Positions 33,624 to 42,293 of a stretch of DNA of 64,000 nucleotides are shown piece after piece (the first letter of the stretch is position 1; every line of letters starts with the position of its first letter). The notes beneath the pieces are model-generated. The model searched no databases. It was not told the origin of the DNA and saw only the letters and a list, made by a program, of their open reading frames with translations. A program made the position numbers and the translations under genes. The stretch is from Paucibacter aquatile (lineage in GTDB: Bacteria > Pseudomonadota > Gammaproteobacteria > Burkholderiales > Burkholderiaceae_C): NCBI RefSeq assembly GCF_002885975.1, contig NZ_POSP01000001.1, positions 372,001 through 436,000 on the forward strand, given 5' to 3'.

Positions 33624-35630
33624 ATGCAGCAGTATTTCGTCACCGGAGCCACGGGCTTCATCGGCAAGCGCCTGGTCAAAAAGCTGCTGGCCCGGCGCGG
33701 CAGCACGGTTCACTTCCTGCTGCGCGAAGAAAGCCGGGACAAGCTGCCCGAGCTGCTGGCCTTTTGGGGCCTGGCCAAGAACAGCACCCGCGCGCTGCCG
33801 GTGTTCGGTGACCTAACGGGCAAGAAGCTTGGTGTGGCGGCGGAGGACCTCAAGCGCCTCAAAGGCCAGATCGACCATGTCTTCCATCTGGCCGCGGTCT
33901 ACGACCTCAAGGCCGACGAGGCCTCGCAAGTGGCGGTGAATGTCGACGGCACGCGCAGCCTGGTCGAGTTTGCCCAGGCCATCGAGGCCGGTCATGTTCA
34001 CCATGTTTCGTCCATCGCCGCGGCCGGCCTCTACGAAGGCGTGTTCCGCGAGGACATGTTCGACGAGGCCGAGGGCCTGGATCACCCCTACTTCATGACC
34101 AAGCACGAGAGCGAGAAGATCGTGCGCAAGGAGTGCAAGCGGCCCTGGACGGTCTACCGCCCGGCCATGGTGGTGGGCGACTCCAGCACCGGCGAGATGG
34201 ACAAGGTCGACGGCCCGTACTACTTTTTCAAGCCCATCCAGCGCCTACGCCAGATCCTGCCGCCCTGGATGCCCTCGATTGGCCTGGAAGGCGGGCGCGT
34301 CAACATCGTGCCGGTCGATTTCGTCGTCAACGCGCTCGACCACATCGCCCACCGCGAGCGCAAGAGCGGCGCCTGCTTCCATCTGGTCGACCCGGTCGGC
34401 TACCGCGTCGGCGATGTGCTGGACATCTTCTCCAAGGCCGCGCATGCGCCCAAGATGAATCTCTTCATCAATGCGGCCCTGCTCGGTTTCATTCCCAAGA
34501 GCGTCAAGAAGGGGCTGATGGCGCTGGCGCCGGTGCGGCGCATCCGCAATGCGGTGATGAAGGATCTCGGCCTGCCCGACGATATGTTCACCTTCATCAA
34601 CTACCCGACTCGCTTTGATTGCCGTGAGACCGAGGCTGCGCTCAAGGGCTCGGGCATTGCCTGCCCCAATCTGCATGACTACGCCTGGCGGCTGTGGGAT
34701 TACTGGGAGCGCCACCTCGACCCCGATCTGTCGATCGACCGCAGCCTGCGCGGTGCCACCGCCGGCAAGGTGGTGCTGGTGACGGGCGGCTCCTCCGGCA
34801 TCGGCTTGGCGGCGGCCAAGAAGTTTGCCGAAGCCGGCGCCATCACCCTGATCTGCGCCCGCGACGAGATCAAGCTGGCCGAAGCGGTGAAGGAGATCCG
34901 CGAGGCTGCTGGTGCGCAAGCCCAGGTGCACGCTTTCTCGGCCGACATTGCCAACGAGGAAAGCTGCGCGGCCATGATTGCCGCCATCTCCGAACAGTTC
35001 GGTGGTGTCGATTTCCTGATCAACAACGCCGGCCGCTCGATCCGCCGCGCCATCGAGAGCAGCTACGACCGCTTCCATGATTTCGAGCGCACCATGCAGC
35101 TGAATTATTTCGGCTGCCTGCGCGTGACCATGGGTCTGCTGCCCGGCATGGTGGCCAAGAAGAAGGGCCATGTGGTCAACATCTCCAGCATCGGCGTGCT
35201 GACCAATGCGCCGCGCTTCTCGGCCTATGTGGCCAGCAAGGCCGCGCTCGATGCCTGGACACGCTGCGCCTCCAGCGAATATGCCGACCTGGGCGTGACC
35301 TTCACCACCATCAATATGCCGCTGGTGCGCACGCCCATGATCGCGCCGACGCAGATCTACAAGAACGTGCCTACGCTGGCGCCGGAAGAAGCGGCCGATA
35401 TGGTGGCGCAGGCCTGCATTGCCAAGCCGGTGCGCATCGCCACACGTCTGGGCATCACCGGCGAGCTGATGCATGCCCTGGTGCCGCGTGTCGCGCAGAT
35501 CGTCATGAACACCAGCTTCCGCATGTTCCCTGACAGCGATGCGGCCAAGGGCGCCAAGCCCGGCTCCAAGCCGCAGCTGTCTGCCGAGGCGATCGCCCTG
35601 CAGCAGATGATGAAGGGCATTCACTTCTGA
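33624..35630 (+). CDS. Two-domain fatty acyl reductase (alcohol-forming, Maqu_2220 type)
   Basis: 668 residues with two Rossmann domains. The N-terminal extended SDR/NAD-binding-4 domain (about 1-370) has VTGATGFIGKRL, HVSSIAAAGLY and YFMTK (YxxxK). The C-terminal classical SDR (about 375-640) has VTGGSSGIGLAAAK, INNAGRSIRR and the Ser-Tyr-Lys set in NISSIGV and YVASK. This layout and the motifs NIVPVDFVVNA, FINYPTRFD and FHDFERTMQLNYFG match, from memory, the Marinobacter FAR that reduces acyl-CoA/ACP through the aldehyde to fatty alcohol. AGGAG lies 8 nt before the ATG at 33624 and 2 nt before an alternative at 33618. Confidence 0.85.
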   Translation: MQQYFVTGATGFIGKRLVKKLLARRGSTVHFLLREESRDKLPELLAFWGLAKNSTRALPVFGDLTGKKLGVAAEDLKRLKGQIDHVFHLAAVYDLKADEASQVAVNVDGTRSLVEFAQAIEAGHVHHVSSIAAAGLYEGVFREDMFDEAEGLDHPYFMTKHESEKIVRKECKRPWTVYRPAMVVGDSSTGEMDKVDGPYYFFKPIQRLRQILPPWMPSIGLEGGRVNIVPVDFVVNALDHIAHRERKSGACFHLVDPVGYRVGDVLDIFSKAAHAPKMNLFINAALLGFIPKSVKKGLMALAPVRRIRNAVMKDLGLPDDMFTFINYPTRFDCRETEAALKGSGIACPNLHDYAWRLWDYWERHLDPDLSIDRSLRGATAGKVVLVTGGSSGIGLAAAKKFAEAGAITLICARDEIKLAEAVKEIREAAGAQAQVHAFSADIANEESCAAMIAAISEQFGGVDFLINNAGRSIRRAIESSYDRFHDFERTMQLNYFGCLRVTMGLLPGMVAKKKGHVVNISSIGVLTNAPRFSAYVASKAALDAWTRCASSEYADLGVTFTTINMPLVRTPMIAPTQIYKNVPTLAPEEAADMVAQACIAKPVRIATRLGITGELMHALVPRVAQIVMNTSFRMFPDSDAAKGAKPGSKPQLSAEAIALQQMMKGIHF

Positions 35631-35705
35631 GCCTCGAAGCGGGTGCCACGAGTCGGGTGGCGCCCGCTGTTCGAACCGAGCTTCTTCAGTGCGCCGGGTC
35701 TCGAT

Positions 35706-36173
35706 CTAGTCTTTCAGGCCGATGCAGATCTGCACATGGCCCGGGCCCAGATAACGCTCCAGGTCCACGCCGTAGGCGCGCTCGGGCGCGCCCGGCTGCT
35801 CGAAATAGGCCCAGACCTCGCCCCAGGTCTGGATCAAAGCCTCTGGCAGAGTGCCCTGGGCTTCAAAGACCAGGTAGCGGCCGGCCGGCACCTGCAGGCG
35901 GCGGTCGGTGGTGGCTCCGGCATTGACCTTGCGTTCTTCCGCGCTGTGAGGCGCCCGGATGCCAGCCAGCACGCGGTAGTCCGCGTGGTGGCGGTCGGCG
36001 TAGTCGAAGTAGGCCCCGAACACATCACCTTGCAGGCCCGAGCCTGCAAAGTCTTGCCAGAGCCGGCCGATGCGCGCGCGCTCGGGATGCTGGTGGTCCA
36101 TTTCAGCGGCGTTGCTGGTGCGGCAACTCAGGCCGAGGAGTTCAAAGGCGGGGAGGGTTTCGACGTGGGGCAT
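35706..36173 (-). CDS. GyrI-like / AraC effector-binding domain protein
   Basis: 155 residues, a single small-molecule binding domain. FELLGLSCRTSN begins it, YRVLAGIRAP lies in the middle, and VPAGRYLVFEAQG followed by the conserved WGEVWAYF complete the domain. Such stand-alone proteins bind drugs or cationic ligands or inhibit gyrase, but function varies. It lies downstream of the chemoreceptor on the same strand, with a 154-nt gap that shows nothing notable. Confidence 0.85.
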   Translation of the reverse strand: MPHVETLPAFELLGLSCRTSNAAEMDHQHPERARIGRLWQDFAGSGLQGDVFGAYFDYADRHHADYRVLAGIRAPHSAEERKVNAGATTDRRLQVPAGRYLVFEAQGTLPEALIQTWGEVWAYFEQPGAPERAYGVDLERYLGPGHVQICIGLKD

Positions 36174-36327
36174 GGCGCACGGTGCAGTCTGCTGATGGGC
36201 TTGGGAGCGAAGTAGCCCCGATCATCGTTGCAGACGGCGCTGGCGTGCGGCCTGGGCGGCCGTTGAGCTGCGGTAGTAATCACGCGACCTTGCTGGCCGC
36301 GGTGGCAAGGCGCTCCGCGGCGCGGCT

Positions 36328-37893
36328 TCAGTGCCGGCCTGGCTCGGCGCGGAAGATGGCCAGGGCGCGCACCAGCTGATCGGCCTGGTTGCGCAGGCTT
36401 TCGGTGGCGGCGGTGGATTGCTCGACCAGGGCGGCGTTCTGCTGCGTGACCTGGTCGAGGTGGTTGACCGCCTCGGTGACCTGGCCGATGCCGGTGCTCT
36501 GCTCGCGGTTGGCCTGGCTGATGCTGGTGATCAGCTGGCTGACCTGGCTCACTTGCTGGACGATCTCGCCCATGGTGCGCTCGGCATTGCCGACCTGGCG
36601 GGCGCCATGTTCGACCTTCTCGACGCTGTCGCTGATCAGGGTCTTGATCTCCTTGGCCGCCTCGGCGCTGCGCTGGGCCAGGCTGCGCACCTCGGCCGCC
36701 ACCACGGCAAAGCCGCGGCCTTGCTCGCCAGCGCGCGCCGCTTCCACGGCCGCATTCAGTGCCAGGATGTTGGTCTGGAAAGCAATGCCGTCGATCACGC
36801 CGATGATGTCGTTGATCTTGCGGCTGGAGGCGGTGATGCCTTCCATGGTGCGGTTGACCTGGCCGACCACCTCGCCGCCTTGTTCGGCCACGCGGCTCGC
36901 ATCCTGGGCCACCTGGGTGGCCTGGTGGGCGGTGTCGGAGTTGTTTCGCACGGTGGAGCTCATCTGCTCCATCGAAGCGGCCGTTTCCTCCAGGCTGGAC
37001 GCCGCCTGTTCCGTGCGGGCGCTGAGGTCGTTGTTGCCTTGCGCGATCTCGCTGCTGGCGGTGCGCACGGTCAGCACCTGCTCGCTGACGTCGTCCACGA
37101 TCCAGCGGAACATCAGGCCCAGCTGGTTGATGGCGCGCATGCTCATGCCAAGCTCGTCGACGCGGTCCATCTGGATGTTGGAGTGGGTATCGCCCGCTGC
37201 AATGGCGCGGGCCTGCGAGGCGAGCAATTCGACCGGCGTTGAAACCTGGCTGTGCAGCCACCAGGCACTCAGGCCGCAGCTCAAGGCCAGGATGCCCGCC
37301 AGGCCGGCCAGCGCGCCCGTTGCCAAGCCGAGCTGGCTGGCTGCCAGCAGGCTCAGCACGGGCATCAGCAAGGCGCCGGCCCAGATGCGGGTTCGCACCG
37401 ACCAAGTCTGCAGTCCGCGTGAAAACACGCCACGCAGACCGCGTCGCACGATCAATCCTTTGTGGAAGCTCAAGTCACCGGCCTGACCCTGACGAAAGGC
37501 GGCATAGAGCGTTTCGGCGGTCTGGATTTCAGCGCGCGGCGGTTTGGTGCGCACCGACATATAGCCGACCACGCGGCCGTGGCGCTCCACCGGCGTGGCG
37601 TTGGCGCGCACCCAGTAGTGGTCGCCGTTCTGGCGGCGGTTCTTGACCAAGGCGGTCCAGGACTGGCCGGACTTGAGCGTGGCCCACATATCGGCGAAGG
37701 CTTCCGCCGGCATGTCGGGGTGGCGCACCAGGTTGTGGGGCTGACCGAGGATGTCGGCCTCGCTGTAGCCACTGACGGCCACAAAGGCGCCGTTGGCATA
37801 GGTGATGCGGGAGTTGACATCCGTGGTGGACATCAGGGTGGCATCGGCCGGGAAGTCATATTCCCGTTGGCTGACCGGCTGATTGTTGCGCAT
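36328..37893 (-). CDS. PAS-containing methyl-accepting chemotaxis protein (Aer-like)
   Basis: 521 residues. An N-terminal PAS domain (about 10-125) has DVNSRITYANGAFVAVSGYSE and NLVRHPDMP, very like the redox-sensing PAS of aerotaxis receptor Aer. Two close hydrophobic segments (about 160-205) form a membrane hairpin. HAMP and the methylation and signalling helices follow, with the hairpin tip EVRSLAQRSAEAAKEIKTLI. It should signal to CheA/CheW on redox or energy state. The ATG at 37893 gives the usual Aer N-terminus; the open frame extends to 37998. An exact sigma-28 -10 element lies about 200 nt upstream. Confidence 0.93.
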   Translation of the reverse strand: MRNNQPVSQREYDFPADATLMSTTDVNSRITYANGAFVAVSGYSEADILGQPHNLVRHPDMPAEAFADMWATLKSGQSWTALVKNRRQNGDHYWVRANATPVERHGRVVGYMSVRTKPPRAEIQTAETLYAAFRQGQAGDLSFHKGLIVRRGLRGVFSRGLQTWSVRTRIWAGALLMPVLSLLAASQLGLATGALAGLAGILALSCGLSAWWLHSQVSTPVELLASQARAIAAGDTHSNIQMDRVDELGMSMRAINQLGLMFRWIVDDVSEQVLTVRTASSEIAQGNNDLSARTEQAASSLEETAASMEQMSSTVRNNSDTAHQATQVAQDASRVAEQGGEVVGQVNRTMEGITASSRKINDIIGVIDGIAFQTNILALNAAVEAARAGEQGRGFAVVAAEVRSLAQRSAEAAKEIKTLISDSVEKVEHGARQVGNAERTMGEIVQQVSQVSQLITSISQANREQSTGIGQVTEAVNHLDQVTQQNAALVEQSTAATESLRNQADQLVRALAIFRAEPGRH

Positions 37894-38291
37894 GACAAAC
37901 CTTGTGTTGTGGGCGCGGCTCTCGGTGCAAGGACGCCGGTGTTGGCCGCTGGATGGCTGAACCACGCACAGGCCTGAGACTGCTCCGTCTGGGTGCAAGT
38001 CAGACCTGATGGATGGAGGACCTCTTCCCTGATCCGGCGTCGCCCATTCACTTCTGCAGGAGGTGAGGCGGGCAGGCCGGGAGATCCCCTGGCGTTATCG
38101 GCAGTGTGACGAATTTGTGAAGGCGCATGTGTGCGAATTTCGCATCTCTGTCGCTCCAGCCGAATGCCGGTGCAGTGCCTGCAAGGTGGCGAGCAGCAAC
38201 TGGCTGCCAAAGCCTGCCAACAGCAGGGCCAGTGAGCACCCTGTGCTCGACTCGGTGAAGCTCCGCTCCGTGGGGTCAGGTCTTGTGGGCC
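37894..38291. other. Intergenic region upstream of chemoreceptor
   Basis: Nearly 400 nt without a supported gene. It holds a sigma-28-type -10 (38095-38102, minus strand), a 13-bp palindrome TGCGAATTTCGCA at 38132-38144 and a CGAATTT direct repeat (38110, 38134) 24 nt apart. Short frames on both strands have no coding character. Confidence 0.5.
38095..38102 (-). promoter_or_regulatory. Sigma-28 (FliA) -10 element
   Basis: The minus strand reads GCCGATAA, the exact consensus -10 of flagellar sigma-28. The upstream -35 position reads TTCA in place of TAAA at a 15-nt spacing, so that half is weak. It points toward the chemoreceptor gene, leaving a leader of about 200 nt. Confidence 0.5.
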
Positions 38292-38726
38292 TCAGTCTTT
38301 GCGCGGAATGGCGTAGGTGCCCACCACATGCGCGACCGGCTCATCGCTGCCCTCGGAGTACAGGCTGACCTCGCCCACCGCCAGGGTTCGGCCCAGCTTC
38401 ATCAGGGTGCAGACGCCGAGGATGTCACGGTCACCGGCCGGCTTGCGCAGAAAATTGATGTTCAGGCTGGTGGTCACCGTCAGTGGCACGATGCCGATCT
38501 CGCCAAGAATGGCCACGTACAAGGCCACATCGGCCACGGTCATCAACACCGGCCCGGACACGGTGCCGCCGGGCCGCAACTCCGACTCACCGACCGGATG
38601 CCGCACTGTTGCGCTGCGCGGCCCCAGCGCCTCGATGCTGCATTTGGACTGCGGAAACTCCCGGGCCAGGAAGTCGGCCAACTCGGCCTGGCTTGGGCGT
38701 GGAGGGGCTTGGTGAAGGCGTGTCAT
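38292..38726 (-). CDS. PaaI-family hotdog thioesterase
   Basis: 144 residues. The hotdog core has RHPVGESELRPGGTVSGPVLMTVADVALY (active-site region, Gly and Asp in the central helix) and NINFLRKPAGDRDILG. Members hydrolyse acyl- or aryl-CoA thioesters. The ATG at 38726 begins the conserved part; the open frame to 38834 upstream looks non-coding. It stands alone on its strand. Confidence 0.88.
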   Translation of the reverse strand: MTRLHQAPPRPSQAELADFLAREFPQSKCSIEALGPRSATVRHPVGESELRPGGTVSGPVLMTVADVALYVAILGEIGIVPLTVTTSLNINFLRKPAGDRDILGVCTLMKLGRTLAVGEVSLYSEGSDEPVAHVVGTYAIPRKD

Positions 38727-38880
38727 GGGTGGTGATGCGGGGTCAACTCGTCGTGGATTGATTTTGACGGCCTTGTTGCCGCCTGAGCGCTGCGTTTCGA
38801 AGAACAGCTGGTCCGTCGAGGGAGGCAGTTGCATGCGGCTGTCGGCACAGAGCCGTCGTTCGCTGAGGTTTCGATTCGAA

Positions 38881-38968
38881 CGCAGAGTTCTCGGAGAACC
38901 GCAGAGGCTGCAGTGAGAGAAAGGAGTTTTTGTCTCAGCGTCCTTTGCGGTCCTCTGAGAGCTCTGCG
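38881..38968. repeat. 88-nt long hairpin with 27-nt arms (MITE-like)
   Basis: Arm 38881-38907 and arm 38942-38968 pair over all 27 positions, with three G-U pairs and one A-C mismatch on the plus-strand RNA. A small inner stem TGAGA/TCTCA (38914-38918 and 38933-38937) closes the loop. Arms begin CGCAGAG and end CTCTGCG. It is unrelated to the adjacent terminator and has no T-tract. It looks like a non-autonomous inverted-repeat element or a structured RNA. Confidence 0.7.
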
Positions 38969-39038
38969 AGCTGCAGCTTGTGCGCGAGCGACAGCTCCGC
39001 GCCGACAGCTTCCTTCAGCGCGTTCCAAGCCCGGCCAT

Positions 39039-39064
39039 AAAAAAGGCCTCCCGAAGGGAGGCCT
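39039..39064 (-). terminator. Rho-independent terminator of the M4 protease gene
   Basis: On the minus strand AGGCCTCCC, a TTC loop, then GGGAGGCCT, followed by a run of T (plus-strand A 39039-39044). It starts 54 nt after the stop at 39118. Confidence 0.92.
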
Positions 39065-39117
39065 GTATGAACCGTGAGAAGGGACCGGCGAGCGCAGCGC
39101 CGGTGCCGCTTTCAGGC

Positions 39118-41502
39118 TCAGGGGGTGCAGCGATACACCTTCACGTCATCGACATACCAGCCGATGTTGCCACCGCAACCGTCGGTGGACATCTCGAAGC
39201 GCAGCTTGACCTTGTCATTGGGCTTGGCAAAGCGAGACAGGTTGACGATGGAGCGACCCCAGGAGCCACTCACCGAACCACCGTCCGTGCCCGAGAAGGC
39301 GGCTTGGCCGGCCAGCGGGTTGTCGTTGCCTTGGGCGACCGTTTTCAGGGTCGTGTTGTAGGCGTTGTAGACAAAGTCCGAGGCGGCGATCAGCTGCCAG
39401 GCACCGCCGTTGACGCTGATCTTCAGATTGCCGCCGTCCCAGGTGGGCTCGGTGGCGACCCAGTGATCAAACGTCAGCTTCGGCGCTGCGGCATCGGCCG
39501 TGATGGCGAACTCGGGGCTTTCGATGCGGACGACGCCCGCTTCGTTGCCGCCGGGGCTGCAGGTGCCGATATTGGGGTCGGCAGCAAACAGGGCATAACC
39601 CGGGCGTCCGTTGGGCAGCTTGGTCACCACGCCCCAGTTGCGAGGTGTGAACTCGGGGTTGCGGCCTTGGTAGCTGACTTGCCAACGCACACCGCCGGCC
39701 TTGCCGCCGTCGAAGCTGTCCGACAGCAGCGGAGCCACATTGCCGGTGGGGCACAGGGCTGGTGGCGACTTGGCCAGCAGGGGCACAAAGTTGCACTGCG
39801 ACGGTGGGGTGCGCAGCTCAACGGCTTGGGCCATCTTGCCAATCTGCGCGCAGTCCTGGGCGTTGATGACCTCGCCCGAGGGAGCGCCAGTCTTCAGGTC
39901 GTTCAGGTTCTGGCCGGTCAGGTCGGTGCAGGACTGAGCCAGGGCGTCGGCGTGATCGGCGAAGCCGCTGGCCGGGCCTTGGTACACGCTTTGGGCGCGG
40001 TAGTAGATGTGGGCGGCCTTGGTCAGGCCGATCGGGAGGATCGTCTGACCGTTGTAAGTGCCGCCGTCCACCAGCAGGGCGTAACCATGGTTGGGCACGC
40101 CGGAGTTGCTGTGCACGCCACCGGAGTCGCCGGTGCTGCAGCGGTAGCGGGTGTCCGTCACCTTGGCCGGGTGGCCGTAGCAGGTCGGGTTGTACATATC
40201 GCGGATGGCGCCGCTGAAAGCGGTGGCATCTTCGCCCATCAGCCAGCGCACCGAGTTGTCGGTGCCGGGCACGCCACCGACCTTGGTGAAGACCGTGCAG
40301 GCGCCGGCGGTACGGGCCGCATCGGGAACGTCGGTGCCGCGGCTGTTCAGGCGGTCCACGGTTTCACCCCAGATGTCGGAGTAGGCCTCATTCAAGGCGC
40401 CCGGTTGCCATTGGTAGATCAGGCCGTGGGTGTACTCGGTGTAGGCATGACCCCATTCGTGCGCGGTCACGTCGTCGGTTGTGGTGCCCGGGCAGAAGGA
40501 GATGTAGGTGCCGTTCCAGGACGCGTTCGGGCAGAGGTCGCCGCGGTTGAAGATCGAGTCCATGGTCTTGCCCTTGCCGTCAAAGGCGTCGCGACCGAAG
40601 GCGTTCTTGAACATGTTGTAAATGTCGGCAGAGGCGGCAATCATGTTGTCAGCCTCGACGGTGCCGGTCGGGAATGCCTGGCCTTCCACCCAGAACGGTG
40701 AGTTCGGGTAGTTGGGCACCGGCGGCAGCTTGCCCTGGCCGTCGAAGGCGCGGCGGTTCATGGACTCATGGATGCCGCTGATCTTGTCGATCACCTTGCC
40801 GGTGTGGGCATCGACGTACACGAACTCGCGCACATCCTGCTTGTTGCCCACTTCGACCTGCCAGGCCAGGTGGTTGATGCCTTCCACGCCCTTGGCCAGA
40901 CCTTCGCGGAAGATCATCAGGGTCGGGGTGCCGGCGCTCAGGCGAGTCGGCCGCTTCAGTTCGGCATTGACGGCGGTCACGGCGATCTTGCTGGCCTGCT
41001 CGGCCGTGCGGCTGGGCGTGGCCTTGACGTTGATGCCGGGGATGAAGGTGCCGTTGACGACCACCAGATTGTCGGCGGCGTCGTAGTGGGCCTTGAGTTC
41101 GCCGCCGAACACCGGCAAGCCTTGGTAGACCTGCTGGTAGCTCAGGCGGGTGCTGCCTTGGCGGTCCTTGCTGATGATCGGGGCCGACAGTTCGCTGCTA
41201 GCGTCTCGGATGCCAAACAGCGCGGCGTACTCGTTCAGGAATTGCACCGTGGCGGTCTGCTTGGCGGCATCGCCGACGGCACTGGCACGGGCAGCCAGCT
41301 TGGCGCCGGCCGGCACGCGCACGAAGCGGGCGGCACCGGTGGCGGCATGGTAGGACACATCAGCGCTGCTGCCGGTGGCAGTGGCCAGTCGGTCCAGGGC
41401 TTCGCGTTGGCCGTTCAGGGCGTTCTGTGCCTGCGCTTGGCTGGCCAGGGCCAGGCCCATGGACAGGGCCAGCAGGGACAGCTTCTTTTGGTTTCGGGTC
41501 AT
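39118..41502 (-). CDS. Secreted M4 family (thermolysin-like) metalloprotease
   Basis: 794 residues from the ATG at 41502 (GGAG 6 nt upstream). Signal peptide ends ALASQAQAQ. A propeptide with FTP and PepSY-like parts covers about 30-230. The catalytic domain has the zinc motif DVTAHEWGHAYTEYTHG near residue 350 and the third ligand in NEAYSDIWGE. VHSNSGVPNHGYALLVDGG is the C-terminal M4 motif with the catalytic His. After about residue 590 a jelly-roll/MAM-like domain ends GWYVDDVKVYRC. It is a secreted endoprotease made as a zymogen. A PEP-CTERM gene lies 99 nt upstream on the same strand. Confidence 0.93.
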   Translation of the reverse strand: MTRNQKKLSLLALSMGLALASQAQAQNALNGQREALDRLATATGSSADVSYHAATGAARFVRVPAGAKLAARASAVGDAAKQTATVQFLNEYAALFGIRDASSELSAPIISKDRQGSTRLSYQQVYQGLPVFGGELKAHYDAADNLVVVNGTFIPGINVKATPSRTAEQASKIAVTAVNAELKRPTRLSAGTPTLMIFREGLAKGVEGINHLAWQVEVGNKQDVREFVYVDAHTGKVIDKISGIHESMNRRAFDGQGKLPPVPNYPNSPFWVEGQAFPTGTVEADNMIAASADIYNMFKNAFGRDAFDGKGKTMDSIFNRGDLCPNASWNGTYISFCPGTTTDDVTAHEWGHAYTEYTHGLIYQWQPGALNEAYSDIWGETVDRLNSRGTDVPDAARTAGACTVFTKVGGVPGTDNSVRWLMGEDATAFSGAIRDMYNPTCYGHPAKVTDTRYRCSTGDSGGVHSNSGVPNHGYALLVDGGTYNGQTILPIGLTKAAHIYYRAQSVYQGPASGFADHADALAQSCTDLTGQNLNDLKTGAPSGEVINAQDCAQIGKMAQAVELRTPPSQCNFVPLLAKSPPALCPTGNVAPLLSDSFDGGKAGGVRWQVSYQGRNPEFTPRNWGVVTKLPNGRPGYALFAADPNIGTCSPGGNEAGVVRIESPEFAITADAAAPKLTFDHWVATEPTWDGGNLKISVNGGAWQLIAASDFVYNAYNTTLKTVAQGNDNPLAGQAAFSGTDGGSVSGSWGRSIVNLSRFAKPNDKVKLRFEMSTDGCGGNIGWYVDDVKVYRCTP

Positions 41503-41564
41503 AAGGTCTCCGGAGCGCGGTGGCTTCACCGCATCAACATGGATGGAAGAATCGGCGGCATCGA

Positions 41565-41589
41565 GGCGGGCGCTTTCGGTGCGCCCGCC
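41565..41589 (-). terminator. Perfect 9-bp hairpin between PEP-CTERM and M4 genes
   Basis: GGCGGGCGC (41565-41573), a 7-nt loop, then GCGCCCGCC (41581-41589). No T-tract follows on the minus strand, so full termination is doubtful. It may act as a partial terminator or RNA stabiliser, as the similar hairpin after exeM may do. Confidence 0.55.
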
Positions 41590-41601
41590 GCTATGGGGCG
41601 A

Positions 41602-42228
41602 TCAGTGTTGCGTGGCGCTGCTGCGGCGGCGGGCGAGGGCACCCACGCCGATCAGGCCCAGGCCCATCAGGGCCCAGCTGCTGGGTTCCGGCACCGGGGT
41701 GACCGAGCCCACGGTCAGGTTGTCCACGCTGGCGTACAGCGTGGCGCCGGGTGCGCTGATGGTCAGCGAGCTGATGACCTGGGTCGAGGCGAAGCCGCGG
41801 AAACTGTCAGCCGCGCTGGCCGGGGTGAAGGTGGTGGTGGTGCCGTCGCTCAAGGTCAGGGTCACCGCAACCTGCTGGAACTCGTCCGACAGGTTGACGT
41901 TGAAGAAATCGCCGCCCACGGCGGTGACATTGCCGCTGGTGAAGGTGATGGTCAGTGCCTGGTCGGGCAGGCTGGTGCCCAGGACGGAGCCCGATGCGTA
42001 CAGATCGCCGAGAGAGCTGATGCTGTAGCTGAAGCCTCCCGAGCTGAAGCTCAGGTTGGCGCCGCTGGCCGGACTGCTCAGGCCAGCGAAAGCCTCGGTG
42101 TAGCCGGGGCCGCTCAGGCCGGCCAGGAAGGCGGCCGAGTTGGTGTAGGTGGTGGTGTCGGCGAACGACGGTGTGGCCAGGGCGGCCAGCACGGCGGCCG
42201 TGACAGCCAGGCGGTGTGCAGTCTGCAT
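41602..42228 (-). CDS. PEP-CTERM sorting domain protein
   Basis: 208 residues. Signal peptide ends LAALATPSFA. The body (residues 24-175) is Ser/Thr/Gly-rich and beta-predicted, with DTTTYTNSAAFLAGL and FRGFASTQVISSLTISAPG. The C-terminal exosortase signal is VPEPSSWALMGLGLIGVGALARRR. It lies directly upstream of the M4 protease gene on the same strand. Upstream are a CYCCTAG-N5-CCCCC box and a GTGA-N6-TCAC palindrome. Confidence 0.88.
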   Translation of the reverse strand: MQTAHRLAVTAAVLAALATPSFADTTTYTNSAAFLAGLSGPGYTEAFAGLSSPASGANLSFSSGGFSYSISSLGDLYASGSVLGTSLPDQALTITFTSGNVTAVGGDFFNVNLSDEFQQVAVTLTLSDGTTTTFTPASAADSFRGFASTQVISSLTISAPGATLYASVDNLTVGSVTPVPEPSSWALMGLGLIGVGALARRRSSATQH

Positions 42229-42293
42229 TCAGATTCCCTCGATCAAATGGATGAGACGAACCCCAGAAGGTTCTCGTGCCTTCGACGTTCTCA

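Larger units (their letters stand above)
38727..39117. other. Intergenic region with long hairpin
   Basis: 391 nt with no supported gene. It holds an 88-nt near-perfect hairpin (38881-38968) and the terminator of the M4 protease gene (39039-39064). Confidence 0.6.
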
